Below, piece by piece: positions 18,254-28,561 of a stretch of DNA of 64,000 nt (position 1 is its first letter; each line of letters begins with the position of its first letter). Both the position numbers and the translations under genes were made by a program. The stretch is from NCBI GenBank assembly GCA_051859045.1, contig JBHYGK010000006.1, positions 14,180 to 78,179 on the forward strand, read 5' to 3'. Source of the stretch: JBHYGK01 sp051859045. GTDB taxonomy: Bacteria > Pseudomonadota > Gammaproteobacteria > Xanthomonadales > Xanthomonadaceae. The notes under the pieces are model-generated. The model saw only the letters and a program-made list of their open reading frames with translations, was not told the origin of the DNA and made no database searches.

Positions 18254-19084
18254 ATGTCCACCGTGCTCTACGACGACGGCCACCACCGCTGCGTCGCCTT
18301 CCACGACCTCGTGCGCGGCGACGACGGCGTGCAGGCCAACCAGTTCCTGATCCAGCACGGCACCGACTCCGCGCTGCTCGATCCCGGCGGCGCGCTGCTG
18401 TACATGCCGCTGTCGATGGCGATGAGCCGCTTCGTCCAGCCCAAGGACCTGACCTGGGTGCTGGCCTCGCACCAGGATCCCGACATCATCGGCGCGGTCG
18501 ACCGCTGGCTGCTCTACACGCCGGCCACGATCGTGTGCTCCAAGCTCTGGGGCCGCTTCGTGCCGCACGGGGTGCCGCACTACCAGGGCAAGGCCGGCGC
18601 CGACCGCTACCACCTGCTGCCCGACGCCGGCGGACCGATCCCGCTGGAGGACAGCGCGCTGTACGCGCTGCCGGCGCACTTCCTGCACTCGGTGGGCAAC
18701 TTCAGCTTCTTCGACCCGGTCAGCCGGATCCTGTTCTCCGGCGACATCGGCAGCTCGATGATCGCCTCCACCGGCCAGGCCTACGCCCCGGTCGAGGACT
18801 TCCCCTCGCTCGTGCCGCACATGGACGGCTTCCACCGCCGCTACATGGCCTCGCGCCGGGTCGCCGGCCTGTGGGCCGACATGGCGCGCGCGCTCAAGCC
18901 CGCGATGATCGTGCCCCAGCACGGCCTGCCGCTGCGCGGCGCGGCGATCCCGGCCTTCCTCGACTGGCTGGGCGACCTGCACTGCGGCGTGGAGCGCCTG
19001 GGCGAATCGGACTACCTCGGCGCGATCCCCGAGGCGCTGGCGATGAAGGTGCTGGTGCCGCCGGCGCACGGCCTGGCGATCTGA
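18254..19084 (+). CDS. MBL-fold protein of the oxygen-binding diiron (ODP/FprA-like) type
   Basis: 276 aa. A metallo-beta-lactamase fold without the usual HxHxDH; instead SHQDPDIIGA is the ODP/flavodiiron-like variant. Further likely ligands are H in LPAHFLHSVGNFSFFDP, D in ILFSGDIGSS and H in IVPQHGLPL. Free-standing ODP proteins resemble the diiron half of flavodiiron NO/O2 reductases and act in oxygen or NO sensing or reduction. There is no flavodoxin domain here. The FNR-type promoter just upstream suggests expression at low oxygen. It converges with the Rieske gene. Confidence 0.85.
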   Translation: MSTVLYDDGHHRCVAFHDLVRGDDGVQANQFLIQHGTDSALLDPGGALLYMPLSMAMSRFVQPKDLTWVLASHQDPDIIGAVDRWLLYTPATIVCSKLWGRFVPHGVPHYQGKAGADRYHLLPDAGGPIPLEDSALYALPAHFLHSVGNFSFFDPVSRILFSGDIGSSMIASTGQAYAPVEDFPSLVPHMDGFHRRYMASRRVAGLWADMARALKPAMIVPQHGLPLRGAAIPAFLDWLGDLHCGVERLGESDYLGAIPEALAMKVLVPPAHGLAI

Positions 19085-19087
19085 GCC

Positions 19088-19115
19088 CCGGCCCGCCGGG
19101 CGCGCCGCGGCGCGC
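19088..19115. terminator. GC inverted repeats between convergent genes
   Basis: The 31-base gap between the MBL-fold and Rieske stops holds a perfect 16-base palindrome (19100-19115, GCGCGCCGCGGCGCGC) next to a CCCGGC/CCGGG repeat. It could fold in RNA from either strand. There is no T-tract; termination is inferred from position. Confidence 0.35.
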
Positions 19116-19442
19116 TCAGCGGTCGTCGCGGGTCCACACCGCGTCGTCGACCACCCGCACCGGGAAGCGCGGCACCGGCGCCACCGCCGGGCCGCACAGC
19201 GGCGCGCCGGTGCGCGGGTCGAAGCGCGCGCCGTGCAGCACGCACTCCACCTGGCCGTCCACCATCGGGCCGGCGCTGAGCTCGAAGTCGGCGTGCGAGC
19301 AGCGGTCCTCCAGCGCGTAGAACGCGCCGTCGAGGTTCACCACCAGGATCGGGGTGTCGCCGTCGAAGGCCACCGCCGACTCGCCCGGCAGCAGCTCGCC
19401 CAGCCCGCAGACCCGCACCCAGCCTTCCGCCGCGAGGCTCAC
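19116..19442 (-). CDS. Rieske [2Fe-2S] ferredoxin-like protein
   Basis: 108 aa, a single Rieske domain of the soluble ferredoxin type. The cluster ligands are C48 and H50 (DRCSHADF) and C67 and H70 (ECVLHGARFD), the standard CxH...CxxH. The start is a GTG at 19442, which overlaps the stop of the upstream GNAT gene by four bases (GTGA). In other proteobacteria a small Rieske gene often closes the suf operon, so this could be a SUF client or an electron donor. It is at the 3' end of the suf-GNAT-Rieske strand, past the poly-G tract. Confidence 0.9.
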   Translation of the reverse strand: MSLAAEGWVRVCGLGELLPGESAVAFDGDTPILVVNLDGAFYALEDRCSHADFELSAGPMVDGQVECVLHGARFDPRTGAPLCGPAVAPVPRFPVRVVDDAVWTRDDR

Positions 19443-19975
19443 AGCGCCTTCTCCAGGCGCTCGAAGCGCAGGTCGTCGCGCTTGGGCAGGCCGAAGCGCG
19501 CGTCGCCGTAGGGGAACGGGCTGCGGATGCCGGTGCGGCGGTAGCCGCGGCGCTGGTACCAGCCGATCAGCTCCTCGCGCACGTCGATCACGGTCATGCG
19601 CATGCTCGGCGCGCGCCAGCGCTCCCGGGCCACGCGTTCGGCCTCGGCCAGCACGGCGCGGCCGAGGCCGCCGGCCTGGCGCGTGGGGTCGACGGCGAAC
19701 ATGCCGAAGTAGCCGCAGCCGTCGTCGAGGCAGACGTGGGCGCTGGCCAGCAGCGCGCCGTCGGCGGCGGCCTCGGCCAGCAGGACCAGGCTGTCGGGGC
19801 GGTCGAGGCAGGCCTGCACGTCGTCGGGACCGGTGCGGCGGCCGTCGAGCAGGTCGGCCTCGGTGGTCCAGCCGGCGCGGCTGGCGTCGCCGCGGTAGGC
19901 GGACTCGACCAGGGCCACGATGGCGGGGACGTCGGCGTGCGTGGCGGCGCGGAAGCGCAGGGGGATCGCGGTCAT
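19439..19975 (-). CDS. GNAT family N-acetyltransferase
   Basis: 178 aa. Starts FRAATHADVPAIVALVESAYRG, typical of GNAT beta1-alpha1. The acetyl-CoA pyrophosphate loop (Q/R-x-x-G-x-G/A) is at DPTRQAGGLGRAVLAEAER, and WYQRRGYRRTG is the usual C-terminal block. The substrate is unknown; it could be an amino acid, polyamine or protein N-terminus. It lies between sufS and the Rieske gene, 121 bases from sufS, and that gap contains two long poly-G runs. It overlaps the next gene by four bases. Confidence 0.88.
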   Translation of the reverse strand: MTAIPLRFRAATHADVPAIVALVESAYRGDASRAGWTTEADLLDGRRTGPDDVQACLDRPDSLVLLAEAAADGALLASAHVCLDDGCGYFGMFAVDPTRQAGGLGRAVLAEAERVARERWRAPSMRMTVIDVREELIGWYQRRGYRRTGIRSPFPYGDARFGLPKRDDLRFERLEKAL

Positions 19976-19999
19976 CGGGCGGGCGTGGGGGGGCGGGTC

Positions 20000-20044
20000 G
20001 GGGGGGGGGGGGGGGGGCCGGGGGGGGGGGGGGGGGGGGGGGGG
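20000..20044. repeat. Two poly-G homopolymer runs (18 and 25 bases)
   Basis: An uninterrupted run of 18 G (20000-20017), then CC, then 25 G (20020-20044), with further G-rich sequence on both sides. The runs lie between the sufS stop and the GNAT start. Nothing similar occurs elsewhere in the window. Transcribed from the suf strand they would be poly-C. They could be a slippage hotspot, a G-quadruplex former, or a sequencing or assembly artefact. Confidence 0.95.
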
Positions 20045-20096
20045 CGGGCGCGGCGCGGGGCGCGCCGTGGACGGGGTGGTCGGGAGGGTGCCGCGC

Positions 20097-21338
20097 TCAG
20101 GCGAGCAGGCGGCGCACCTTGTGCAGGGCGGCGACGAAGGCGTCGACCTCGTCCTCGGTGTTCCAGAACGCCAGCGACGCGCGGCAGGTGGCCGACACCC
20201 CCAGCGCCTGCATCAGCGGGTGCGCGCAGTGCTGGCCGCTGCGCACCGCCACGCCCTCGAGGTCGAGCAGGGTGGCGAGGTCGTGGGCGTGCGCGCCCTC
20301 GAGCGCGAAGCTGGTGACCGCGGCCTTGCCCGGGGCGGTGCCGAGCAGGCGCAGGCCGTCGATGCCGGCGAGCTGGCCCTCGAGCCGCTCGCGCAGCGCC
20401 GACTCGCGCGCGGCGATGGCGTCGAGCCCGATCCCGCGCAGGTAGTCGACCGCGGCGCCCAGGCCCACGTGGCCGGCGATGTTCGGCGTGCCGGCCTCGA
20501 AGCGGTAGGGCGGGTCGTTGTAGACGGTGCGCTCGAAGGACACCTCGCGGATCATCTCGCCGCCGCCGAGGAAGGGCGGCATCGCGGCGAGGTGCTCGCG
20601 CCGGCCCCACAGCGCGCCGGTGCCGGTGGGCCCGCAGAGCTTGTGGCCGGTGAGGGCGTAGAAGTCGCAGCCCAGCGCGGCCACGTCCACCGCCATGTGC
20701 GGCACCGCCTGCGAGCCGTCGACGACGCTGATCGCGCCGACCCGGCGCGCGTCGGCGCACAGCTGGCGCACGGGGTTCACGGTGCCCAGCACGTTCGAGA
20801 CGTGGGCCAGGCCGACCACCTTCACCTCGCCGGTGAGCTTGCGCCGCCAGTCCTCGAGGTCGAGCTGGCCGTCGGGGGCCAGCTCGACCACGCGGATCAC
20901 GGCGCCGGTGCGCTCGGCCACCAGCTGCCAGGGCACGATGTTGGCGTGGTGCTCCATCCGCGTGAGCAGGATCACGTCGCCGGCGCGCAGCCGCGGGAGC
21001 GCCCAGCTGTAGGCCACGAGGTTCAGCGCGAAGGTGGTGCCCGCGCACAGCACCAGCTCGTCGGCGCGCACGCCGAGGTGCGCGGCCAGGCGGGAGCGGC
21101 TGCCCTCGTAGGCCTCGGTGGCCTCGCCGCCGAGCGCGTGCACCGCGCGGCTGACGTTGGCGTTGTGCCGGGCGTAGAAATCGTCCATCGCCGCGATCAC
21201 CTGGCGCGGCTTCTGCCCGGTGTTGGCGGAGTCGAAGTAGACCAGCGGCCTGCCGTGCACGCGGCGCTCGACGATCGGGAAGTCCGCGCGCACGCGGGCC
21301 CAGTCGACGGCCGCGGCCCCGCCGGCGGCGGCGCTCAC
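20097..21338 (-). CDS. sufS: Cysteine desulfurase SufS
   Basis: 413 aa, group II cysteine desulfurase. The PLP lysine is in DFYALTGHKLCGPTGTGALW. The active cysteine is expected at the family's RxGxHCA block, here VRSGQHCAHPLM. It removes sulfur from L-cysteine for SUF Fe-S assembly. The start is a GTG at 21338 overlapping the sufD stop by four bases (GTGA). No sufE or sufU gene is found nearby, so the sulfur acceptor must be encoded elsewhere. It is the last core gene of the sufR-B-C-D-S operon before the poly-G tract. Confidence 0.95.
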   Translation of the reverse strand: MSAAAGGAAAVDWARVRADFPIVERRVHGRPLVYFDSANTGQKPRQVIAAMDDFYARHNANVSRAVHALGGEATEAYEGSRSRLAAHLGVRADELVLCAGTTFALNLVAYSWALPRLRAGDVILLTRMEHHANIVPWQLVAERTGAVIRVVELAPDGQLDLEDWRRKLTGEVKVVGLAHVSNVLGTVNPVRQLCADARRVGAISVVDGSQAVPHMAVDVAALGCDFYALTGHKLCGPTGTGALWGRREHLAAMPPFLGGGEMIREVSFERTVYNDPPYRFEAGTPNIAGHVGLGAAVDYLRGIGLDAIAARESALRERLEGQLAGIDGLRLLGTAPGKAAVTSFALEGAHAHDLATLLDLEGVAVRSGQHCAHPLMQALGVSATCRASLAFWNTEDEVDAFVAALHKVRRLLA

Positions 21339-22689
21339 GCGCCGAACCCCGGCCGCGCCAGCGCGGCGTCGAGCGCGGCCAGGCCCAGGGCCTCGGCGTC
21401 CTCGTGCCCGAGCACGCCCAGCACCTCGCGCGCGAAGGCCGCGGTCAGCAGGCCGCGCGCCTCGGCCTCGGGGATGCCGCGCGAGCGCAGGTAGAACAGC
21501 TGGCCCGGGTCGAGCCGGCCCACGGTGGCGCCGTGCGCGGCCTGGACCTCGTCGGCGTCGATCTCGAGCACCGGCTGGGTGTCGATCTCGGCGTCGGCGG
21601 AGAGCAGCAGGTTGCGGTTGGAGAGCTCGGCGGCGGTGCCGTCGGCGCCTTCGCGGATGCGGATGCCGCCGTGGAAGCTGATCCGCGAGCGGCCGTCGGC
21701 CAGGCCGCGCCAGACCAGGTCGCAGGCGCCGTCGCGCGCGGCGTGGTCGATCGCCAGCCGGGTGTCGAGCACGCGGCGGCCGCCGCCGAGCAGCGCGCCG
21801 TGGGCGTGCAGGCGAGCGCCCTCGCCCTGCAGCGCGACGTTGAGCTCGTGCCGGCTCCAGCCGCCGCCGAGCTCGAGGTCCGCGCGGCGGTAGCAGGCCT
21901 CGCGGGCGAGGACGGCATCGGTGCGCAGCAGCGACGTGGCGCCGGCGGCCTCGTCGTGCACGCGCAGGTGGCGCAGCGCGGCGCGCGGCTTGAGGTGGAC
22001 CTGGGCCAGCGCGTTGCCGAGCGTGCGGTGCGCGCCCAGCGCGCGGGCCTGCTCGACGAGCACCAGCGCGGCGTCCTCGCGCAGTTCGACGAGGTGGCGC
22101 AGGTGCCAGGCGCGGTCGGGCGCGCCGGGCGCGGCGGCGGCGCTGGCGAGCAGCAGCAGGTGCAGCGGGGCCTCGACCCGCACGCCGGCGTCCACGCGGA
22201 CCACCGCGCCGTCGGCCGCGAACGCGGCGTTGAGCCGGGCGAAGGCCTCGTCGGTGGCGTCGAAGCGGCGCGCCAGCCAGGCCACGTCGCGCGGATGCAG
22301 GGCGGGGTCGCGCAGCAGGTCCGACAGCGCGCGGACCTCGACCCCGGCGGGCAGGCCGGCGAGGTCGCTCAGCGCGGCGCTCGCGCGGCCGTCGACGAAC
22401 ACCAGGCGCGGCGCGGGCGGCAGCGTGACGCCGGCGGCGGCGAGCGCATCGGCGCCGAGCGCCGCGCCGGGGTCGACGCCTGCGCCCGCGGCGCCGGTGG
22501 CCGCGAACGCGCGGCGCTCCAGCGCGCGCAGCGGCGTGGCGTAGCGCCAGCGCTCCAGGCGCTGGGTCGGCAGGCCGTCGGCGCGCGCGGCGGCCAGCGC
22601 GGCGCGGCGCGCGTCGCCGAGGCCGCCGGCCTCGCGCGCGGCGTCCGGCGCGGCCTCGAAGGCCGCGGCGAGCGAGTCGAGCAGCGCGC

Positions 22690-22693
<4 letters not shown>
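21335..22693 (-). CDS. sufD: Fe-S cluster assembly protein SufD
   Basis: 452 aa. A scaffold partner of SufB and SufC (SufBC2D). The N-terminal helical part contains PTQRLERWRYATPLRALERRAF, typical of SufD. The C-terminal beta-helix contains ALNVALQGEGARLH-like repeats, AAHGATVGRLDPGQLFYLRSRG and the closing EAEARGLLTAAFAREVL. The ATG at 22693 overlaps the sufC stop (ATGA). A longer in-frame start exists 33 bases upstream but would lie inside sufC. Confidence 0.93.
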
Positions 22694-23451
<758 letters not shown>

Positions 23452-23512
23452 GGTCGTGTCCGTGGGAAGCGTGGGGCGGTCGCGCGGGCGCCGCCGGGAT
23501 GGGGGGAGGGCC

Positions 23513-24997
<1,485 letters not shown>

Positions 24998-25005
24998 GGG
25001 GATGC

Positions 25006-25461
25006 CTACTCGATGGGCGCGCCGGCCGGGGCCAGGCGCAGGGGGATGGGGCGGCGCGCGGGCGGCGCGAGCATGTCGGCGAGGCTGACCGCGCGCAGGG
25101 CGTCGGCGACCACGTCGTTGATCCGGCGCCAGTTCGCGCGCACCCCGCAGTGGTCCTCGAGGCCGCACTGGCCGGCGTGCAGCGAGCACTCGGTCATGCC
25201 CAGCGGACCCTCCATGGCCTCGACCACCTCGACCAGCGTGATCGCCGCCGCCGCGCGGGCCAGGCGGTAGCCGCCGTTGGCGCCGCGGAAGCTCTCGACG
25301 AGGCCGGCCTGGGCCAGCGGCTTGAGCACCTTGGCCACCGTGGGCGCCTCGAGGTGGGCGCGCTCGGCCAGCTCGCTGGCGCTGTGCACCACGCCGGGCC
25401 GCGCGGCGAGCACGGTCAGCACGAGGGTGGCGTAGTCGGTGAGCTTGGTGACGCGCAGCAT
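25006..25461 (-). CDS. SUF system Rrf2-family [2Fe-2S] transcriptional regulator
   Basis: 151 aa from the ATG at 25461 (MLRVTKLTDYATLVLTVLAA, the conserved Rrf2 start). A longer frame to 25572 would cross the predicted promoter. The N-terminal winged helix has a recognition helix around EAPTVAKVLKPLAQAGLVES. Three cysteines, C92, C99 and C105, in TECSLHAGQCGLEDHCG are the likely [2Fe-2S] ligands. IscR-like homologues at the head of suf operons sense cluster supply and control the operon; autoregulation here is inferred from the operon position and an inverted repeat over the -10. Confidence 0.92.
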   Translation of the reverse strand: MLRVTKLTDYATLVLTVLAARPGVVHSASELAERAHLEAPTVAKVLKPLAQAGLVESFRGANGGYRLARAAAAITLVEVVEAMEGPLGMTECSLHAGQCGLEDHCGVRANWRRINDVVADALRAVSLADMLAPPARRPIPLRLAPAGAPIE

Positions 25462-25529
25462 GGGCGTGGCGACCGCGGTGGGCGGGCTGGGCCTCGGTGG
25501 GGAAGGGGGGTGGTCCGGGGCGGGGCCTC

Positions 25530-25572
25530 GAATCAGGACCCAAATTGTACGGATTCCACCGGCCCGGCTCAA
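25530..25572 (-). promoter_or_regulatory. suf operon promoter with overlapping inverted repeat
   Basis: On the minus strand TTGAGC (25572-25567) and TACAAT (25549-25544) are separated by exactly 17 bases, a good sigma-70 pair. Transcription would begin near 25537, about 76 bases before the regulator ATG. GAATC (25530-25534) and GATTC (25552-25556) form an inverted repeat centred at 25543 over the -10, a plausible operator for the Rrf2 regulator. The operator role is inference. Confidence 0.6.
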
Positions 25573-25646
25573 TCCACGCCGCGTGAGGACGCCGGGGCGT
25601 GCTTCGGCCAGAATGCGCGCCCGCCTCCCATACGACCCGCGCCCCG

Positions 25647-26168
25647 ATGCCGAGCCCCCGCCCCGCCGCCCGTCCCGCCGCCCCCTCCGCCGCCGCCGGC
25701 CCCGCGATCGAGGCCCGGCGCTCGCCGATCCACGGCAACGGCGTGTTCGCCGTGCGCGCGATCCCCGCGGGCGAGCAGCTCATCCGCTACGTCGGCAAGC
25801 TGCGCAGCCACGCCGAGGCCGACGCGCTGCACGAGGGCAACACCGACTCCGGCCACACCTTCCTGTTCACGCTCAACGGCGACTGGGTGATCGACGCCAA
25901 CGTGCAGGGCAACGACGCGCGCTGGATCAACCACGGCTGCGCGCCGAACTGCCAGGCGGTGCTGGTGGAGCACGCCAGCGACCGGCGCCGCGACCAGGTG
26001 TGGATCGAGGCCCTGCGCGACATCGCGCCGGGCGAGGAGCTGACCTACAACTACGGCATCGTGCTGGCCGAGCCGCACACCGCGCGGATGAAGCGGCTGT
26101 GGACCTGCCTGTGCGGCGCGCCGGCCTGCACCGGCACGATGCTGCAGCCCAAGCCCCGCAAGCGCTGA
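25647..26168 (+). CDS. SET domain-containing protein (putative lysine methyltransferase)
   Basis: 173 aa, almost only a SET domain after an Ala/Pro N-terminus. The motifs are SPIHGNGVFAVRAI (GxG, SAM site), WINHGCAPNCQAV (the NHxxxxNC block, here NHGCAPNC) and GEELTYNYG (catalytic Tyr region). A post-SET-like cysteine cluster, TCLCGAPACTG, lies at the C-terminus. The fold methylates lysines in eukaryotic proteins; bacterial substrates are mostly unknown. A GTG at 25599 would add 16 residues with no conserved sequence and was not chosen. It is divergent from the suf operon. Confidence 0.88.
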   Translation: MPSPRPAARPAAPSAAAGPAIEARRSPIHGNGVFAVRAIPAGEQLIRYVGKLRSHAEADALHEGNTDSGHTFLFTLNGDWVIDANVQGNDARWINHGCAPNCQAVLVEHASDRRRDQVWIEALRDIAPGEELTYNYGIVLAEPHTARMKRLWTCLCGAPACTGTMLQPKPRKR

Positions 26169-26169
26169 G

Positions 26170-26206
26170 CCGCGCGGGCGCCGGGGCGCCGGCGCGGCCC
26201 GCGCGG
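26170..26206. terminator. Hairpin between convergent SET and DUF533 genes
   Basis: CCGCGCGGGC (26170-26179) pairs with GCCCGCGCGG (26197-26206). The inner 17 bases are also GC-rich and can pair further. It fills the 40-base gap between two convergent stops. There is no T-run. Confidence 0.45.
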
Positions 26207-26208
26207 GC

Positions 26209-26883
26209 TCAGCCCGCGGCGCGCGCCTGCTGCTCGAGCTGCAGGCGCAGCGCCGGCTCGATCTTCAGCTGGCGGGCCAGCTCGTCGAGGTAGGCCTTCT
26301 CCATGAAGTTCTGCTCGTCGGCCACCAGCACGCTGGCGAGGAACATCTCGTGCGCCAGCGCCGGCGTGCTGGCCTGCGCGGCCACCAGGGCCGGGTCGAG
26401 CGGGCTGGCCAGCTCGGCCTGCAGCCAGGCCTGCAGCGCGGGGTCGGCGCCGAGCTTGGCCACGCCCTCGTCGATCAGCTGGCGCTCGCGCGCGTCGACG
26501 TGGCCGTCGGCCTTGGCCGCGGCGACGATCGCGGCGAGCACCCCGCGCGCGTGCTGCTCGACCTCGGCGCCCTGGGCGCGATCGGCGGTGGTGCCCTGGG
26601 CCGGCACCGCGGCGCTGCCGGGCTGCTGGGCCTTGTAGTCGTTGTAGGCCTTGTAGGCGAGCACGCCGAGCGCGGCCAGGCCGCCCACGGCGGCGACCTT
26701 GCCCACCGTGCCGCGGGTGCGCTTGTGGCCGAGCAGCAGGCCGAGCGCACCGCCGCCCAGCGCGCCCTTGGCGAAGTCGCCGAGGCCCGGCGTGCCCTGG
26801 CCGACGCCGATGGCGCCGGCGGCGCCGCCCATCTGGGACTGCGCGGTGCGGAGCATCTGGTCGAGGAAGCGCTGCATGCTCAT
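26209..26883 (-). CDS. DUF533 (YebE-like) membrane protein with TerB-like domain
   Basis: 224 aa from MSMQRFLDQMLRT (26883). A glycine-rich region (residues about 18-60, GVGQGTPGLGDFAKGALGGG) leads to a predicted membrane helix VGGLAALGVLAYKAYNDY, followed by an Ala/Pro/Gln linker. The C-terminal helical part (AIVAAAKADGHVDARERQLID) resembles the acidic TerB/DUF533 metal-binding fold. E. coli YebE belongs to this family and responds to envelope stress; the function is unknown. It converges with the SET gene. Confidence 0.85.
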   Translation of the reverse strand: MSMQRFLDQMLRTAQSQMGGAAGAIGVGQGTPGLGDFAKGALGGGALGLLLGHKRTRGTVGKVAAVGGLAALGVLAYKAYNDYKAQQPGSAAVPAQGTTADRAQGAEVEQHARGVLAAIVAAAKADGHVDARERQLIDEGVAKLGADPALQAWLQAELASPLDPALVAAQASTPALAHEMFLASVLVADEQNFMEKAYLDELARQLKIEPALRLQLEQQARAAG

Positions 26884-26992
26884 GGGTCTGCCTTGGCCGG
26901 TCGTTGGGGAACCACAGCGTTGCGGGCGGGCCCGGCGGCATTCAAGGGGGCGCGGCCCCCGGCGGCGCGCCGGCGCCCGTAGACTGGCGCGC

Positions 26993-27772
26993 ATGTCCGA
27001 TGCCTCCGCTCCCGTCCCCGCGGCGTCCGCCGCCCTCCCGCCGCGCGCGCTGCTGCTGCACGGCGCCGGCGGCGGCGGCTGGGAGTGGGCGGTCTGGACG
27101 CGGGTGTTCGCGGCCGAGGGCTGGCGCGTGGCCGCCCCGGACCTGCCCGCCGCCGACGCCGGCCTCGAGGCCACGACGCTGGCCGACGAGCGCGCCTCGG
27201 CGCTGGCCGCGGCGCGCGCCCTCGGGCCCGGCGCGCTGCTGGTCGGCGCCAGCCTCGGCGGGCTGCACGCGATGGCGATCGCCGATGCCGCCGCGGCCTC
27301 GGCGCTGGTGCTGGTGAATCCCGTGCCGCCGGCCGGCGTCCCCGGCGCGGCCTGGCCGCCGGAGGCGCGCGCCTGGCCCGATCGGGTGCCCTGGGGGCGC
27401 GACGCCCGGCTCGCCGGCACCCGCCGCGCGCTGCCCGGTGCCGACGAGGCCGCGGCCCTGCATGCGTTCCGGCGCTGGCGCGACGCGCCGGGCCGGGTGC
27501 TCGCCGAGGCCGCCGCGGGGCTGCCCGTGGCCCGCCCGGCCTGCCCGGTGCTGGTGCTGGCGTCGCGCGACGACGCCGACGTGCCCGCCGCCACCAGCGC
27601 CGCGCTCGCGCTGGCCTGGGGCGCCGACCTGCAGTGGCTGGAGGGCGGCCACGTGGACCCGCTGCTGGGCCGCGACGCGGCCCGCGTGGCGGCCCTGGTG
27701 GCGGCGTGGGCGGACGCGCGGCGGGGCCCGGCGGGGTTGGCGCCGGTCGCCGCGCCGCCACCGCCCGGCTGA
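26993..27772 (+). CDS. Alpha/beta hydrolase
   Basis: 259 aa. RALLLHGAGGGGWEWAVWTRVF is the oxyanion-hole block (HGAGG). The nucleophile elbow is GASLGG, an acidic residue lies in VLVLASRDDADVP, and the catalytic His is in WLEGGHVDPLLG. The fold suggests an esterase or related activity; the substrate is unknown. TAGACT at 26980-26985 ends only seven bases before the ATG, so the mRNA may be leaderless or nearly so. Longer in-frame starts upstream overlap DUF533 and were rejected. Confidence 0.85.
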   Translation: MSDASAPVPAASAALPPRALLLHGAGGGGWEWAVWTRVFAAEGWRVAAPDLPAADAGLEATTLADERASALAAARALGPGALLVGASLGGLHAMAIADAAAASALVLVNPVPPAGVPGAAWPPEARAWPDRVPWGRDARLAGTRRALPGADEAAALHAFRRWRDAPGRVLAEAAAGLPVARPACPVLVLASRDDADVPAATSAALALAWGADLQWLEGGHVDPLLGRDAARVAALVAAWADARRGPAGLAPVAAPPPPG

Positions 27773-27884
27773 GCGCCGGGCCGGCGTTGGGCGGCCGCTC
27801 AGCTTCGCGGGCCCGGATTCAGCCGGCGTTGCCCGTCCCGGCCTAGCGTGCCCCCCGCGCCAGTCCCGGCGCAGGAGTGCCGCC

Positions 27885-28457
27885 ATGACCCGTCGTCGCC
27901 CGATCCAGCTCGCCCTCGTCCTCGCGCTCGCCACCGCCGCCGGCGCCGCCGCGGCCGGCCCGTATGGCCCGCAGGGCCGCGGCTGGGGCCCGCCCGCCCA
28001 CGCCCAGGGCCCGCAGACCCGCGTCGAGTACGCCCAGGTCGTGCGCGTGGACCCGATCATCGAGGCCTACGACGAGCCGGTCAGCCGCGAGGAGTGCTGG
28101 GTCGAGCGCGACACCTACCAGCGCGTGGAGCGCCCGCGCTCCTCGGCCGCGCCGGTGCTCGGCGCGATCGTGGGCGGCGTGGTCGGCAACCAGTTCGGCG
28201 ACGGCCGCGGCCGCACCGCGATGACCGTCGCCGGCGCCGCGCTCGGCGCCACCGTGGCCCGCGACGCGCAGCGCGGCGAGGTGTACGCCGGCGGCGACGT
28301 CGAGCGCTGCCGCGTGGTCACCGACGTCCAGCGCGAGGAGCGCGTGCTCGGCTACGACGTCACCTACGACTGGCGCGGCGAGCTGTTCCAGGTGCAGACC
28401 GACCGCCACCCCGGCGACCGCATCCGCATGCGCGTCGAGGCCGTGCCGGAGCTGTGA
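27885..28457 (+). CDS. Glycine-zipper 2TM domain protein, exported
   Basis: 190 aa. The signal peptide runs through IQLALVLALATAAGAAAA (about residues 7-24). The middle segment VLGAIVGGVVGNQFGDGRGRTAMTVAGAALG is a glycine-zipper 2TM (SmpA/Rick 17 kDa antigen-like) region. Conserved Cys occur before and after it (SREECWVER, DVERCRVV). Such proteins are outer-membrane or periplasmic and often stress-related, without a known activity. Gene boundaries are clear; the start was chosen for the signal peptide. Confidence 0.85.
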   Translation: MTRRRPIQLALVLALATAAGAAAAGPYGPQGRGWGPPAHAQGPQTRVEYAQVVRVDPIIEAYDEPVSREECWVERDTYQRVERPRSSAAPVLGAIVGGVVGNQFGDGRGRTAMTVAGAALGATVARDAQRGEVYAGGDVERCRVVTDVQREERVLGYDVTYDWRGELFQVQTDRHPGDRIRMRVEAVPEL

Positions 28458-28561
28458 TCCGCGCGCCCGGCCGCGCCCCGGCGTGAACGGGGCCATGGCC
28501 GCTTGAGGAAGACCCGCGGGGGGCCGACACTCGGCCCCCCGCCGTCGTTTGGGCCCTCCGC

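Noticed and set aside
25599..25646. GTG at 25599 as the start of the SET-domain gene
   Set aside because: The added residues are not conserved-looking; the ATG at 25647 is adequate.
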